A DNA stretch of 64,000 nucleotides from the NCBI GenBank assembly GCA_019359325.1, contig JAHHHN010000004.1:1-64000 (forward strand), read 5' to 3'. Position 1 is the stretch's first letter. The number at the start of each line of letters is the position of its first letter. A program made the translations under genes and the position numbers. A model generated the notes under the pieces. That model saw only the letters and a list, made by a program, of their open reading frames with translations. It searched no databases and had not been told where the DNA came from. Shown here one piece after another: positions 17,754 to 27,564 of this stretch. The stretch comes from Mojavia pulchra JT2-VF2 (GTDB lineage Bacteria; Cyanobacteriota; Cyanobacteriia; Cyanobacteriales; Nostocaceae).

Positions 17754-18459
17754 AAAAAAACGCTGGTTGGTGACGAATCAAATTAAAGAATTCTTCACGA
17801 GTTTTGTGCTCATCTTGGAACACACCAACCATCGCGCTGGTGACAGTCCAAGAACCGGGTTTTTGCACGCCCCGCATCACCATGCACATATGACTAGCTT
17901 CCATGACTACAGCGACACCTTGAGGTTCTAGGATGGTTTGAATCGCTTCGGCAATTTGGCGGGTTAGCCTTTCTTGTACTTGCAGGCGGCGGGAATACAT
18001 TTCCACAATCCGGGCTAGCTTACTTAGTCCCACTACTTTTTGGTTGGGGATATAAGCAACGTGCGCTCTGCCCATAAAAGGTAACATATGGTGTTCGCAC
18101 AGGCTAAAGAAATTAATATCTCTAACTAAAACCATCTCGTTATGACCTTCATCAAAGATGGCTCCATTTACGAGTTCTTCTAGGGATTGATCGTAGCCAC
18201 TAGTAAGAAACCGCATTGCTTCTGCTACCCGCTTAGGCGTTTTCAGGAGTCCCTCGCGTTCGGGGTCTTCTCCTACACCCAGGAGTATTTGTCGCACGGC
18301 TGCCGTCATTTGCTCCATCTCTTCCTCTCCAGGTGGATGCAAATTCGGTTCCCGACCGTCGTGAGTATTACGATCTGGTCTGGGAGTGATGGCATCTGCC
18401 AAGTCGGGAATTAAAGGAGATTGAGAACGATTAGAACCGTTGGGACTCGCGATAGTCAT
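17752..18459 (-). CDS. folE: GTP cyclohydrolase I
   Basis: A 235-aa protein. The catalytic core has the zinc ligand motif CEHHMLPF, the [18 protein letters not shown] segment and [12 protein letters not shown], followed by [12 protein letters not shown]. It makes 7,8-dihydroneopterin triphosphate from GTP, feeding folate, pteridine glycosides and queuosine precursors. The first about 45 residues are a charged, low-complexity extension often seen in cyanobacterial FolE. An SDR lies 149 bp upstream on the same strand and might reduce a pterin, but that is inference. Confidence 0.95.
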   Translation of the reverse strand: MTIASPNGSNRSQSPLIPDLADAITPRPDRNTHDGREPNLHPPGEEEMEQMTAAVRQILLGVGEDPEREGLLKTPKRVAEAMRFLTSGYDQSLEELVNGAIFDEGHNEMVLVRDINFFSLCEHHMLPFMGRAHVAYIPNQKVVGLSKLARIVEMYSRRLQVQERLTRQIAEAIQTILEPQGVAVVMEASHMCMVMRGVQKPGSWTVTSAMVGVFQDEHKTREEFFNLIRHQPAFF

Positions 18460-18608
18460 GATATCAATCTTAGTTATGGTTGGAATTTAGATCAGGCAAT
18501 CAGCAATGATTTATAAGTTGTTAGTGTTGAATGTTGCATTCTGCATGAAAAACTCAACACCGGAGGCGGGTCTGCTGGTGGCTCCGCTTTCAATTTAAAG
18601 TTCAAAAC

Positions 18609-19334
18609 TTACAAAACGCCGGCGTTGGACATCAAGGTCAATTCATGAACAACTGCCTGTTGTGGTAACTGGACAGTGTAAAGAATCGATTGAGCAACAA
18701 TTTCTGGCGTTAACATCTTTGAACGGTCAAAGTTGGCATGGACTGTTTCTGTGTCCCAAAGTTCGGTATTGACAGCCCCAGGACAAATAGCGGTAACGCG
18801 AATGCCATGAGCGCTTTCTTCTTGTGCCAAGGTTTGAGACAGGGAAATCAGACCAGCTTTGCTGACGTTGTATGCACCCCAATTGGCAAAGGCTTGCTTA
18901 CCGGCAATAGAGGCGACGTTGATAATTGTGCCACTACCTTGAGCGCGCATACTTGGCAAAATCCCCAGAATGCACTGAAACACGCTGGTGAGATTTAAAT
19001 TCATCACTTGTTGCCAGTCTTCTAAGGAAGTTTCACTTAAATTGGCTGTGTACGCCATACCAGCATTGTTGATGAGAATGTCTATATCGCCAAAGTCATG
19101 GGCGATCGCTTGTATCTGTTCTTTTACTTGCCAGACACAAGCTAGATCCACAGCATAACCTTTCGCTTCCACTCCTGTCTGCCGTGCTGCTACTGCAACC
19201 GCCTCCAACTTCTCAAGGGAACGGCTAACTAAGGCGACATCTATGCCCGCTTTTGCAAACGCCAAAGCAGTTGCTTTCCCAATTCCACTACTTGCCCCAG
19301 TAATTAAGGCGCGTCGTTTCGGCTCAACGCTCAT
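18609..19334 (-). CDS. SDR-family oxidoreductase
   Basis: A classical 241-aa short-chain dehydrogenase. It has TGASSGIG at residues 12-19, NNAG at 89-92, and catalytic Y155-x3-K159 (YNVSK). It is cytoplasmic and NADP(H)-dependent by general family expectation. The gene precedes folE on the same strand, which raises the possibility of a pteridine (sepiapterin-type) reductase, but the motifs alone would fit many substrates, including 3-oxoacyl reductases. Confidence 0.85.
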   Translation of the reverse strand: MSVEPKRRALITGASSGIGKATALAFAKAGIDVALVSRSLEKLEAVAVAARQTGVEAKGYAVDLACVWQVKEQIQAIAHDFGDIDILINNAGMAYTANLSETSLEDWQQVMNLNLTSVFQCILGILPSMRAQGSGTIINVASIAGKQAFANWGAYNVSKAGLISLSQTLAQEESAHGIRVTAICPGAVNTELWDTETVHANFDRSKMLTPEIVAQSILYTVQLPQQAVVHELTLMSNAGVL

Positions 19335-19404
19335 GCTATCTCCAGATTTGTTGGCGGTTCTGCAAGCTTATTGCTACTCCATTATTTAAATCTCTCGGTA
19401 TGCA

Positions 19405-19445
19405 TAGATTAAAAAAATCTAAAGAATAGATTAAAAAAATCTAAA
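19405..19445. repeat. duplicated 19-bp A/T palindrome
   Basis: Two identical 19-bp units (19405-19423, 19427-19445), each containing AGATT and AATCT arms separated by A residues. The unit could form hairpins or bind a dyad-recognising protein. Confidence 0.7.
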
Positions 19446-19626
19446 AATCCGATGATTTTTTTGACCACTGTATATACTACAGTGTCAGAATGGGTATATT
19501 GTCCTTTAAGAATTTTCCCAGAGAAGACAAAAAATCTATGCTTGGGATATGAATTTGTACACTCAAAATTAATTACCAAATAATAAACAAACCAACCATC
19601 TTGAGTTGATTTGTCCAAATGCAAAC

Positions 19627-19671
19627 GCCTATGACTGAGAAGATTGTTAAAAATCTTTAAGCGTCATAGGC
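19627..19671 (-). terminator. hairpin downstream of accA
   Basis: GCCTATGAC (19627-19635) pairs with GTCATAGGC (19663-19671); the interior holds a second inverted pair AAGATT/AATCTT. It begins 44 bp past the accA stop. Confidence 0.7.
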
Positions 19672-19714
19672 AATTATAGCATTGCTGCCATGCTAATCAA
19701 TCATCTGAGGGTTT

Positions 19715-20695
19715 TTAATGGGCAACTTCAGTAAAAATCCCAATTTTGCGGAATTTTTCATAGCGCAGTTGGCGTCGTTCTGAAGCGGTTAAACGATTGA
19801 GTTCGTCTAAAGTATCCAACAGTGCTTGTTTGAGAGTTGTAGCGGCTTGCAGAGGATCGGCATGAGCGCCACCAATCGGTTCAGGTAATATATGGTCAAT
19901 AATGCCTAAGTTTTTGAGGTCGTGGGAAATAATTTTGAGAGCAACAGCGGCTTGGGGAGCCTTACTCGCATCTTTCCACAAAATAGCGGCACAAGCTTCT
20001 GGAGTGGCAACTGTATAAACAGCGTGTTCAAACATCATGAGGCGATCGCCTACGCCAATACCTAATGCACCGCCAGAACCACCTTCACCGATAACCGTGC
20101 AAATAATTGGCACATCCAGGCAGAACATTTCCCGTAGATTATAGGCGATCGCTTCCCCAGCGCCTTGTCGTTCGGCTACCACTGTAGGCAAAGCTCCCGG
20201 CGTGTCAATAAAAGTCAAAATTGGCATCCCGAACTTATTGGCATGTTCCATCAGCCGCATTGCTTTGCGATAACCGCCAGGAGTAGCCATACCAAAGTTC
20301 CGGGCAATATTATCTTTTGTATCGCGCCCTTTTTGATGACCCAACATCACTACAGGTTGCCCACTCAAACGAGCAACACCACCGATTAAAGCTGGATCGT
20401 CGCCACCACAGCGATCGCCATGCAACTCCATCCATTCATCACTAATTGCCTGAATGTAATCTAGAGTACTGGGGCGGCGGGGATGACGAGCAACCTGTAG
20501 TCGCTGGGACGGAGATAGACTACTAAAAATTTCCTCACGCAGTTGCATAGCACGTGCTTCTAGTTGGCGTATTTGACCAGAAACATCGACGTTATTTTCT
20601 TCTGCAAGTTGCCGAATCTGTTCAATTCGGGTTGCAAGTTCTGCTAGCGGCTTTTCAAAATCTAACAGTAGCGGTTTACGCTCGGTAGTTGCCAT
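19715..20695 (-). CDS. accA: acetyl-CoA carboxylase carboxyltransferase subunit alpha
   Basis: A 326-aa protein that spans the full AccA family: an N-terminal helical domain ([22 protein letters not shown]), then [33 protein letters not shown], and the oxyanion-hole region [15 protein letters not shown]. With AccD it transfers the carboxyl group from biotin to acetyl-CoA, giving malonyl-CoA for fatty acid synthesis. It follows aar and ado on the same strand, a conserved cyanobacterial arrangement that ties fatty acyl supply to alkane production. A 125-bp repeat tract separates it from aar. Confidence 0.97.
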   Translation of the reverse strand: MATTERKPLLLDFEKPLAELATRIEQIRQLAEENNVDVSGQIRQLEARAMQLREEIFSSLSPSQRLQVARHPRRPSTLDYIQAISDEWMELHGDRCGGDDPALIGGVARLSGQPVVMLGHQKGRDTKDNIARNFGMATPGGYRKAMRLMEHANKFGMPILTFIDTPGALPTVVAERQGAGEAIAYNLREMFCLDVPIICTVIGEGGSGGALGIGVGDRLMMFEHAVYTVATPEACAAILWKDASKAPQAAVALKIISHDLKNLGIIDHILPEPIGGAHADPLQAATTLKQALLDTLDELNRLTASERRQLRYEKFRKIGIFTEVAH

Positions 20696-20698
20696 AGT

Positions 20699-20820
20699 TA
20701 GGTATTAGGGATTGGGGATTAGGGATTGGGTGTTGGGTATTGGGGATTGGGTATTGGGGATTGGGGATTAGAGACATTTCCCAGTCCCCAGCCCCCAGCC
20801 CCCAACCACCAGTCCCCAGT
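20699..20820. repeat. GGGGATT/GGGTATT heptamer tract between aar and accA
   Basis: Tandem heptamers on one strand, followed by C-rich complementary heptamers (20779-20820), so the tract can fold back on itself. It fills almost the whole gap between aar and accA. Confidence 0.85.
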
Positions 20821-20822
20821 CG

Positions 20823-21842
20823 CTATACCAGCAGCGGTCTAAATCCATGTTTTACTGATACCTGACCAATCTGCTCCATTTTGTCTACGGTAATCTGATT
20901 GCGCCCCCAAGAAAAGTTCGTGTATAACTTCTCAAATTCCAAGAGCATTGATTCCGCAAAACAAGCAAACAGCTGGCGTGCTGGCACTTCCATATTGACA
21001 ATTTTCATAATTTTCCAGTCAATATCCAGAGAATGCTCTACAATTCCACCATTTAGCACATATACCCCAGGATGCTGAATTTTTGTCCCTAAATTTTTAG
21101 GATAGCCACCATCAATCAGCAGACTGGGTTGCTTCAAAACAGTGGGGTCTATTTCCACGCCTTTAGGCATACTAGCAACCCAAACTATAATGTCAGCTTG
21201 GGGTAGTGCTTCCTCTAAAGCCATGATTTTGCCCCGCCCCAGTTCAGCTTGTAAGTGTTGGAGACGTTCTTGGTTACGGGCTATTAACAGTAGTTCTTTG
21301 ACATCTGTTTTCGCATCTAGCCAGCGTGTAACTGCACTGCCAATATCTCCAGTCGCACCACATACAGCTACAGTCGCGCTTTTGAGATCGATTCCTAATT
21401 GTTTCGACGCTTGTTCCACCTGCCGACAAATAATATAGGCAGTGTGAGTATTTCCTGTAGTGAAGCGTTCAAACTCTAGTTTGATATTGCGGACTTGGCT
21501 AAACTGCTCCAAATTAAAGTTTTCAAAAATAATGGAGGAAAATCCGCCTAAAGCTGTGATATTGATGCCATGCTTTTGAGCATGAGCCATAGCGTTAAGA
21601 ATTTTGCGCGTTGCTGCCTTAATGCGCCGATTTGCCAGCATCTCAGGCAAGAAGCAAGATTCTACATACCGTCCCTCAATTTTTTGTCCAGTTACACTAG
21701 TGACGGTAATGTTATCGACAATTTGCGGTGGGGCGCTGCACCAAAAATCTAGCCCTTGATCGGCATATTCTGGGTATCCCAAGTCTTGAGCTACGGCTTG
21801 AGCGTGTTCCAAACTAGTCAGATGTCCAATTAGACCAAACAT
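20823..21842 (-). CDS. long-chain acyl-[acyl-carrier-protein] reductase (AAR)
   Basis: A 339-aa NADPH-dependent reductase that converts acyl-ACP to fatty aldehyde, the first step of cyanobacterial alkane synthesis. The N terminus [15 protein letters not shown] is the family signature. The nucleotide-binding GATGDIG is at residues 162-168, and the cysteine that forms the acyl thioester in characterised AARs is present at C294 (LFACFAE). It lies upstream of accA and 202 bp downstream of ado, all on the minus strand. Confidence 0.97.
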   Translation of the reverse strand: MFGLIGHLTSLEHAQAVAQDLGYPEYADQGLDFWCSAPPQIVDNITVTSVTGQKIEGRYVESCFLPEMLANRRIKAATRKILNAMAHAQKHGINITALGGFSSIIFENFNLEQFSQVRNIKLEFERFTTGNTHTAYIICRQVEQASKQLGIDLKSATVAVCGATGDIGSAVTRWLDAKTDVKELLLIARNQERLQHLQAELGRGKIMALEEALPQADIIVWVASMPKGVEIDPTVLKQPSLLIDGGYPKNLGTKIQHPGVYVLNGGIVEHSLDIDWKIMKIVNMEVPARQLFACFAESMLLEFEKLYTNFSWGRNQITVDKMEQIGQVSVKHGFRPLLV

Positions 21843-22044
21843 GTAGTGATATATTAAGCGTGTGCTGCGTCGAAAGCGTGGAATAGTGGGTTAAGAGACA
21901 ATAACTAACTCTTAAAAATACTACACAAAGCGTAAGATATATCCAAGAATCAAGGATAAAGGATGAAGTTGTTCATCCTTGGTTAGATTTTTCACCTGTT
22001 GGTTTGTTATCGTTCATCCTTCATTCTTTACCCTTGATACTTTT

Positions 22045-22740
22045 TTAAGCGGCTGTCAGTCCGTAGGCTGATAAGCGCATAATGTCGCGGGTACTGAATC
22101 CTATATTACTTAGTGCTTCACCGTACTGAATCATGAAGTCTTCTACCAAAGCATCTTTTTCCATTGCCAAGATTTGGGCATCATCTGCTACTTGATTGAG
22201 CATTTTCCAAACAATGGGAAGGTTTTGACGGTTTGCTTCTTCTAGTTCAGTCTTAGATTCGATGAAATGTTCTTTCAACCAAACTTCTCCAAAGTTGAGG
22301 TGGCTATATTCATCTTTTACTACTCCCTCTGTTATTTTGCGGGCAAAATCATCAGCAACCGGGATGTAGATGTTGTATGCTGCTATGGCAAAACATTCAA
22401 TAATTAATGATTGAATTAGCAAGCAAGTAACCACCTTGCCCTCTGCTGCTGCTTTTTGAAAATTTCCGTGCAATCCAGAGAAGAAATCTTTAGCAAATTG
22501 CAGATCCGGCGTTACCTGCAAATTTCGCCCACAAGCTTCAAATCCTTTCTTGTGACGGCTTTCCATCTTTGATAGACGAATCAGTTGCTCTTGATGTTCC
22601 GGCAGCAGTTCAGCCAGTTTGATGTAATTATCGTAAGCTTCTTGTTCACCTTCAATCACAATCGCATTAATGCGGCTGTAGGCATCTTTGTATGTTTCGC
22701 TGTGAAAATCAATTTCGGATTGATCTGTAAGCTGCTGCAT
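22045..22740 (-). CDS. aldehyde oxygenase (deformylating), cyanobacterial alkane synthase
   Basis: From the ATG at 22740 the protein is 231 aa, the normal ADO length. The ferritin-like di-iron ligands E32, E60 and H63 ([13 protein letters not shown]) fall at the canonical positions, followed by [12 protein letters not shown]. It cleaves Cn fatty aldehyde to Cn-1 alkane plus formate using O2 and reduced ferredoxin. A 10-residue in-frame extension to 22770 is discarded because the family starts at MQQL. It pairs with the downstream AAR. Confidence 0.97.
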   Translation of the reverse strand: MQQLTDQSEIDFHSETYKDAYSRINAIVIEGEQEAYDNYIKLAELLPEHQEQLIRLSKMESRHKKGFEACGRNLQVTPDLQFAKDFFSGLHGNFQKAAAEGKVVTCLLIQSLIIECFAIAAYNIYIPVADDFARKITEGVVKDEYSHLNFGEVWLKEHFIESKTELEEANRQNLPIVWKMLNQVADDAQILAMEKDALVEDFMIQYGEALSNIGFSTRDIMRLSAYGLTAA

Positions 22741-22788
22741 GTTATGTTTACCCCTGTAAACGTGAATCATTTGATACCAAAATTAAAT

Positions 22789-22810
22789 TTACCCTATGAA
22801 TTTAGGGTAA
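22789..22810. promoter_or_regulatory. operator-like palindrome upstream of ado
   Basis: TTACCCTA (22789-22796) and TAGGGTAA (22803-22810) form a perfect dyad with a 6-bp spacer, 49 bp upstream of the ado ATG. It may be a regulator site or an RNA hairpin in the leader. Confidence 0.35.
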
Positions 22811-22918
22811 CAATCACTGTGATTTAATTTAACTTAACAAGTCACTATGTTTATAGATTAGCTGTTGCTGGGGACGCTGCTCTAATATTAGAAACACAAA
22901 TGCTTCAAAGCAAAATTC

Positions 22919-23746
22919 ATGTCTAAACCACAGTGGAGTCTGAAATCTGCCGATTTTGTGAGCCTAGTAGTACTACTGCTGGGCGCTTTGATCGTGTTAC
23001 TGCCGCTGTTTGTGGTCTTCCTGACATCTTTTGCACCTGCGGGGGCAAATGCGGAAGTTTTATCCGAAAATAACTGGACTTTAGCTAATTACCGCGATGC
23101 ATGGCAGCGAGGTAAATTTTTGTTGGCGTTTGCTAATTCTACCTTGGTTGCGATCGCAGTGACGGCGTTTCAGATTATGACTTCGGCATTGGCAGGTTAT
23201 GCCCTAGCACGATTGAAATTTCGAGGCAGGCAAGCACTGCTATTAATTGTCTTAGCTACTTTGGTGATTCCTTTCCAGTTATTGGTGATTCCCATCTTTT
23301 TGGTTTTGAAGTGGGGAAATTTGATCAATACCTACGGGGCACTAATTCTACCAACGGCTGTGAATGGCTTTGGTATTTTCTTGTTACGTCAATATTTCCA
23401 GACAATTCCCGTGGAGTTGGAGGAAGCAGCAGCCATAGACGGGGCAAATCGACTGCAAGTTTTATGGCAAGTGATGTTACCTTTAGCCCGTCCAGCTTTG
23501 GTGACGCTGTTTTTGTTCACATTTATCGCTGAATGGAACGATTTATTTAAGCCTTTAGTGTTTACAACACGACCAGAATTAAGGACTGTGCAACTGGCAT
23601 TGGCAGAGTTTCAAGAGCAATTTACCAATAATTGGCCCTTGATGATGGCAGCAGTGACAATCGCAACAGTTCCAGTGATGATTTTATTTATCATCGGTCA
23701 ACGGCAGTTTATTCAGGGTATTGCCACAACCGGGATTAAGAATTAA
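22919..23746 (+). CDS. carbohydrate ABC transporter permease (MalG/UgpE type)
   Basis: A 275-aa protein with six predicted membrane spans and the cytoplasmic EAA loop EEAAAIDGANRLQVLWQVML that docks on the ATPase. The N-terminal VVLLLGALIVLLPLFVVFLTSF and C-terminal FIIGQRQFIQG are typical of the CUT1 family. It would form a heterodimer with a MalF-type permease and take up a sugar or glycerol phosphate derivative. No partner permease, binding protein or ATPase is adjacent, so the rest of the transporter must be encoded elsewhere. Confidence 0.9.
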   Translation: MSKPQWSLKSADFVSLVVLLLGALIVLLPLFVVFLTSFAPAGANAEVLSENNWTLANYRDAWQRGKFLLAFANSTLVAIAVTAFQIMTSALAGYALARLKFRGRQALLLIVLATLVIPFQLLVIPIFLVLKWGNLINTYGALILPTAVNGFGIFLLRQYFQTIPVELEEAAAIDGANRLQVLWQVMLPLARPALVTLFLFTFIAEWNDLFKPLVFTTRPELRTVQLALAEFQEQFTNNWPLMMAAVTIATVPVMILFIIGQRQFIQGIATTGIKN

Positions 23747-23864
23747 AGAAGTTGATTTAAAGAGGAGGCAGAGGGCACAGAGGCACAGGAGAATGATTAG
23801 TAGCTAGCTTTTAGAAAATTTGTATAAATCTGATGCATCGTAATTACGAATTACGAATTACAAA

Positions 23865-25736
23865 TTAATTCCGCCGCCAAATTTTAATTGCCCCATCATT
23901 ACTACTGCTAATGATATTTTGACCATCTGGACTAATTGCTAGAGAATGAATTAAATCTAAATGTCCAGTTAATGTATCAAGCAGTTGTCCATTGCCCATA
24001 TCCCATAACTTGATAGTTTTGTCTCGACTACCACTTACCACAAGATTACTTTGAGGGCTAATGGCAACGGTAGTCACCCAATCAGTATGCCCAGTTAAGC
24101 TACGAATTAATGTGCCACTTTCTATATGCCAAATTTGAATTGTCTTGTCCCGACTAGCACTAACTAAAGTTTGACCATCTGGACTAATAGCTACACCATA
24201 AACCCAATCTAAATGCCCAGTGAATGTGTGGATTAGTCTGCCATTTAGTAGGTTCCAAACTTTAATTGTGTTGTCCCAACTGCCGCTAGCGAGTGTTTGA
24301 GCATTGGGGCTGATGGCAAGAGTGGTAACTGAGTTAGAATGCCCGTCTATATTGCGTAGGAGTTGCCCAGTGACGAGATTCCAAACTTTGATTGTGTTAT
24401 CACGACTGCCACTAACTAGAGTTTGACTATCTGGACTAATTGCGATCGCATTTACTCTGTCAGCGTGGCCTTTGAGGTTGCGAATTTGTTTACCGCTACC
24501 CCAATCCCATATTCTGATGATTTTGTCTAAACTACCACTGGCTAGTGTCTGACCATCTCGGCTTAAGGCGACGCAAGTAAACCAAGTAGCCCCATTTTTA
24601 AAAAATCCTGACTGAGAAGTTAAAGTGTTCTTGAGGCTGCCACTGCCTAAATGCCACAGTTTAATAGTGTTATCATCACTGCCACTAGCTAGTGTCTGAC
24701 CATCTGGACTCATTGCAACGGAACGCACAGAAGCTACATGACCTGTGAGAGTATTGATACATCGCCATTTTTGGGCTATTAGTGGTGTTGTTTGGTTACT
24801 AATAATTGTTGAGGGAATTTCAGCCGATGCAGCTGTGGTGTTGCTATTTAAATCTTTTAGCACCTGGTCGGCAGATTGGTAGCGATCGCCTACTCGGTCT
24901 TTGAGTAACTTATCTAAAATTGCCCCTAGCTGGTTACTAATCGTTACACCTTGAGACAACAGATGTTCTCGCCATAACCAGCGCGACTCCCAAGCGTTGT
25001 ACAGGCTTGAGGGATAGATTCCTGTCATCAGATGTACGCAAGTTACACCTAAGGCGTAAAGATCGCTAGCTGGGTACGCTTCGCCAAAACGGAGTTGTTC
25101 ATCTGGGGCATATCCTGGCGTACCTGCCATTGTTCCCCGCGCCCCACTGATCATAGTGCCACTTGCCTGTTTGGAGATGCCAAAATCAATTAATACAAGA
25201 GCGCGATCGCTTTGGCGGCGCATAATATTTTCTGGTTTGATATCCCGGTGAATTACTCCATGTTTATGAATGAACTTCAGCACTGACAATAAATCAGCCA
25301 ACAACTGCCAAATTAGACTTTCTTGAAAAACTCCATAGCGTTCCAATTCTGTTAATAAATTCTCTCCATCGACAAATTCTTGTACCAGATACAGCCGTTT
25401 GTCTTGTTCAAAATAAGCAAGCATATTGGGAATGCGATCGTGCTTCCCTAGTTCGTATAGCCGAATTGCCTCTTGATTAAACAGTTCAATTGCCTTATTT
25501 AGTGCTTGTGAATTTCCTTGAATTTCTGGCGACGGTAAAAATTGTTTAATCACACAGACTTCTTGCAATCTGTCTTGATCTACTGCGCGATATGTTTTCC
25601 CAAATCCACCCGCACCCAGTTGAGCCATAGCACGATATCTTTGCCTCAGTAGTAGCCTTGAACCACAATTGAGGCAGAAATTTCCATCAACAGGATTTTC
25701 GGGTTTGTGGCAATCAGGATTGAGGCAATAGCTCAT
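23865..25736 (-). CDS. Ser/Thr protein kinase with N-terminal zinc ribbon and seven WD40 repeats
   Basis: A 623-aa protein. A four-cysteine zinc-ribbon-like head (C4, C9, C21, C24) precedes a Hanks-type kinase domain: glycine loop GAGGFGKTY (42-50 region), K64, catalytic HRDIKPEN (D165) and DFGISK. The C-terminal half (about 330-623) has seven WD40 repeats of the form GHxxxVxxxAxSPDGQTLxSGSxDxTIKxW. The combination is typical of multicellular cyanobacteria; the propeller likely docks substrates. It is a single gene. No transmembrane helix is evident. Substrate unknown. Confidence 0.95.
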   Translation of the reverse strand: MSYCLNPDCHKPENPVDGNFCLNCGSRLLLRQRYRAMAQLGAGGFGKTYRAVDQDRLQEVCVIKQFLPSPEIQGNSQALNKAIELFNQEAIRLYELGKHDRIPNMLAYFEQDKRLYLVQEFVDGENLLTELERYGVFQESLIWQLLADLLSVLKFIHKHGVIHRDIKPENIMRRQSDRALVLIDFGISKQASGTMISGARGTMAGTPGYAPDEQLRFGEAYPASDLYALGVTCVHLMTGIYPSSLYNAWESRWLWREHLLSQGVTISNQLGAILDKLLKDRVGDRYQSADQVLKDLNSNTTAASAEIPSTIISNQTTPLIAQKWRCINTLTGHVASVRSVAMSPDGQTLASGSDDNTIKLWHLGSGSLKNTLTSQSGFFKNGATWFTCVALSRDGQTLASGSLDKIIRIWDWGSGKQIRNLKGHADRVNAIAISPDSQTLVSGSRDNTIKVWNLVTGQLLRNIDGHSNSVTTLAISPNAQTLASGSWDNTIKVWNLLNGRLIHTFTGHLDWVYGVAISPDGQTLVSASRDKTIQIWHIESGTLIRSLTGHTDWVTTVAISPQSNLVVSGSRDKTIKLWDMGNGQLLDTLTGHLDLIHSLAISPDGQNIISSSNDGAIKIWRRN

Positions 25737-25834
25737 ACTTCAGGAGGTAATTGGGGAATGGATTACTTATGAAGCCTCTATTAAACTGCTAAACATTAGC
25801 AATATTTTGATAATAACCCAGTTTAGGCATCCTT

Positions 25835-26329
25835 TTATACGTTTCCTCCAGCTAATAAACCAATTACTATTAACAGCCATAAAATCACACCAAAGACAAT
25901 CCAGGCAATTTCTCTGCCTGTAAAAAATTCTCTAATTGGTAGATTCGGCTGTTGCTGTCCCCAATAATAATTAAGTGCCTTCACAACAGTTAATAAAGGA
26001 ATAAATGAAAATATACTGATCAGCCACAAGGGATCTGCTAATCTTGACAGGACAATAAATATCCAATAAAAAAGCGTTACTCTAAAAGGTGAATGCTTAA
26101 TTCTATATCCTTGCTCTTCTGCTAAAGCAAAAACTTTTTGGCACAAACTGTACAAATAAAACGGTAAAAACAAGGAACGGAACCAAGGTCTAATTTTTAA
26201 ATTTTCTCGTTCTTTAATAAATTTCCAATGCTTGTGCGCCCAAGCCAGCTGATAAACTCCTCCAGTAAAAATATACAAAGTGCAAAATTTCCATATCGGC
26301 ATTACATTAGAAAATGTAGTTTGATTCAT
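25835..26329 (-). CDS. DUF4234-like small membrane protein
   Basis: A 164-aa protein with about four hydrophobic segments, including the C-terminal EIAWIVFGVILWLLIVIGLLA region. The opening segment (IWKFCTLYIFTGGVYQLAWAHKHW) resembles the DUF4234 family of uncharacterised membrane proteins. It may be transcribed with its upstream neighbour or independently; a 132-bp gap separates them. The function is unknown. Confidence 0.6.
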   Translation of the reverse strand: MNQTTFSNVMPIWKFCTLYIFTGGVYQLAWAHKHWKFIKERENLKIRPWFRSLFLPFYLYSLCQKVFALAEEQGYRIKHSPFRVTLFYWIFIVLSRLADPLWLISIFSFIPLLTVVKALNYYWGQQQPNLPIREFFTGREIAWIVFGVILWLLIVIGLLAGGNV

Positions 26330-26461
26330 GGGTTTTAATATACTATTATTATTTTTTGAGTCAATTTATCTTAATAGCCAAAGGTAACTCCACACTTGTT
26401 TATCTGCTAATGTTGAGAGTTTCCGCTAAATTAAAGTCAGTATTTACTAATTTTCTATACT

Positions 26462-27493
26462 TTAATTAGTTTCCTGAATTTGCAGGCGAATAGTGTGTTC
26501 AATAGTGCCACTAAGTTGTAATTCCATAATTTCACCACCAAGAGGTTCTATGCAGGTGAGAAGCGATCGCAGGCTTGGTGTACTTGCACCTGTATCTACA
26601 TACAATCGATCTGCTAAATTGCTGATGCGCTTCCAAGTCATGTACAACTTGGCAATTGTTTGTTCCATTTGAGATGCTTGATTTACCAAGTCAGCAGCGA
26701 TGGTTAAACAACCAATTCTCTGGGCTTCTTCTAAGGCTGTTTCAATGTCAACATTTGCTTGATTCAACGCTTGGACTTGGGCAGCAGATTTGAGATATTT
26801 TGCTAGGTAACGCGCCTCTGTAGTTACTTGTTTGAGGGTATCAACATCGGGGTTTGCAGCAATTTCTTTTTGTAAGTATTTTTGGTGTGGTTCTGGCAGT
26901 TTCTCCAATTCCTTCACCAGTGGGGCGATGTAGCGTGGGGAAAGGGTGTTATCTGCTGCTTTTACTTTTACTGGTTCCGGTAGCAAATCCGAAGACATTG
27001 CTGTCCATTCGTCGGTGAGTTGACGTACTTCACGCCTAGTGATGCGATCGCCTTTTTGCGCGGCTTCACTCACCATCTGTTGCACTTCTGGGGAAGCTTT
27101 TGCAGTTTCTACAAAAGCCCGTTTGCTAAAGTTATTTACTGCTGCTGGCTCAAGTTTGCCTTCTTCTAAGAGAGTATCAGCACTGTTAGCTAATTGAATC
27201 CAGGCATAAGCTTGACTTTTGCTGATTTCGCGTTCTTTCAGCCAGCGTAGAAAACCAGCACCCCGACTATCACCGCCTATTTTCTCGCGATCGCGGATAG
27301 CCCGTAAAATTCGCCCCCGCCAGATTTCGGTTTGTAAATCAAAGCGATCGCATACCTGCCAAGCCACATCCAGCTGCTGTTGAAAATCTGACTCTGGTAT
27401 CTGTTCGTCTTCTGGATCGGGCAGTTCAAAGGTAAGATCCGCTGGCTGTTGCAAAGCAGCAGCAAGGTCGTTGATAGATTCGTTATATTGCAC
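26462..27493 (-). CDS. uncharacterised mostly helical protein, possibly DNA-associated
   Basis: A 343-aa acidic, mostly helical cytoplasmic protein with no membrane segment. The region FLRWLKEREISKSQAYAWIQLANSAD (about 83-108) resembles the DUF3102/ParB-associated helix-turn-helix found in plasmid and phage DNA-binding proteins, and RITRREVRQLTDEW (about 150-163) is another short HTH-like helix pair. I do not recognise a characterised family. The remainder is helical and could be a dimerisation domain. A stand-alone cyanobacterial regulator or replication-related protein is a guess. Confidence 0.6.
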   Translation of the reverse strand: MQYNESINDLAAALQQPADLTFELPDPEDEQIPESDFQQQLDVAWQVCDRFDLQTEIWRGRILRAIRDREKIGGDSRGAGFLRWLKEREISKSQAYAWIQLANSADTLLEEGKLEPAAVNNFSKRAFVETAKASPEVQQMVSEAAQKGDRITRREVRQLTDEWTAMSSDLLPEPVKVKAADNTLSPRYIAPLVKELEKLPEPHQKYLQKEIAANPDVDTLKQVTTEARYLAKYLKSAAQVQALNQANVDIETALEEAQRIGCLTIAADLVNQASQMEQTIAKLYMTWKRISNLADRLYVDTGASTPSLRSLLTCIEPLGGEIMELQLSGTIEHTIRLQIQETN

Positions 27494-27564
27494 GACTGGT
27501 AGCAGAGTAGTGTATGCGTCGGCTTATTATGCCACAATCTGGTGTGACTAACACCAGTGATTTT

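Larger units (their letters stand above)
19335..19714. other. intergenic region with palindromic A/T repeats
   Basis: Contains the duplicated palindrome at 19405-19445 and the accA hairpin at 19627-19671. A frame at 19409-19624 on the minus strand is rejected as it covers the repeats. Confidence 0.55.

Noticed and set aside
19409-19624. minus-strand 71-codon frame downstream of the SDR
   Set aside because: Its 3' part is the duplicated A/T palindrome (FFNLFFRFF), so it is a repeat artefact.
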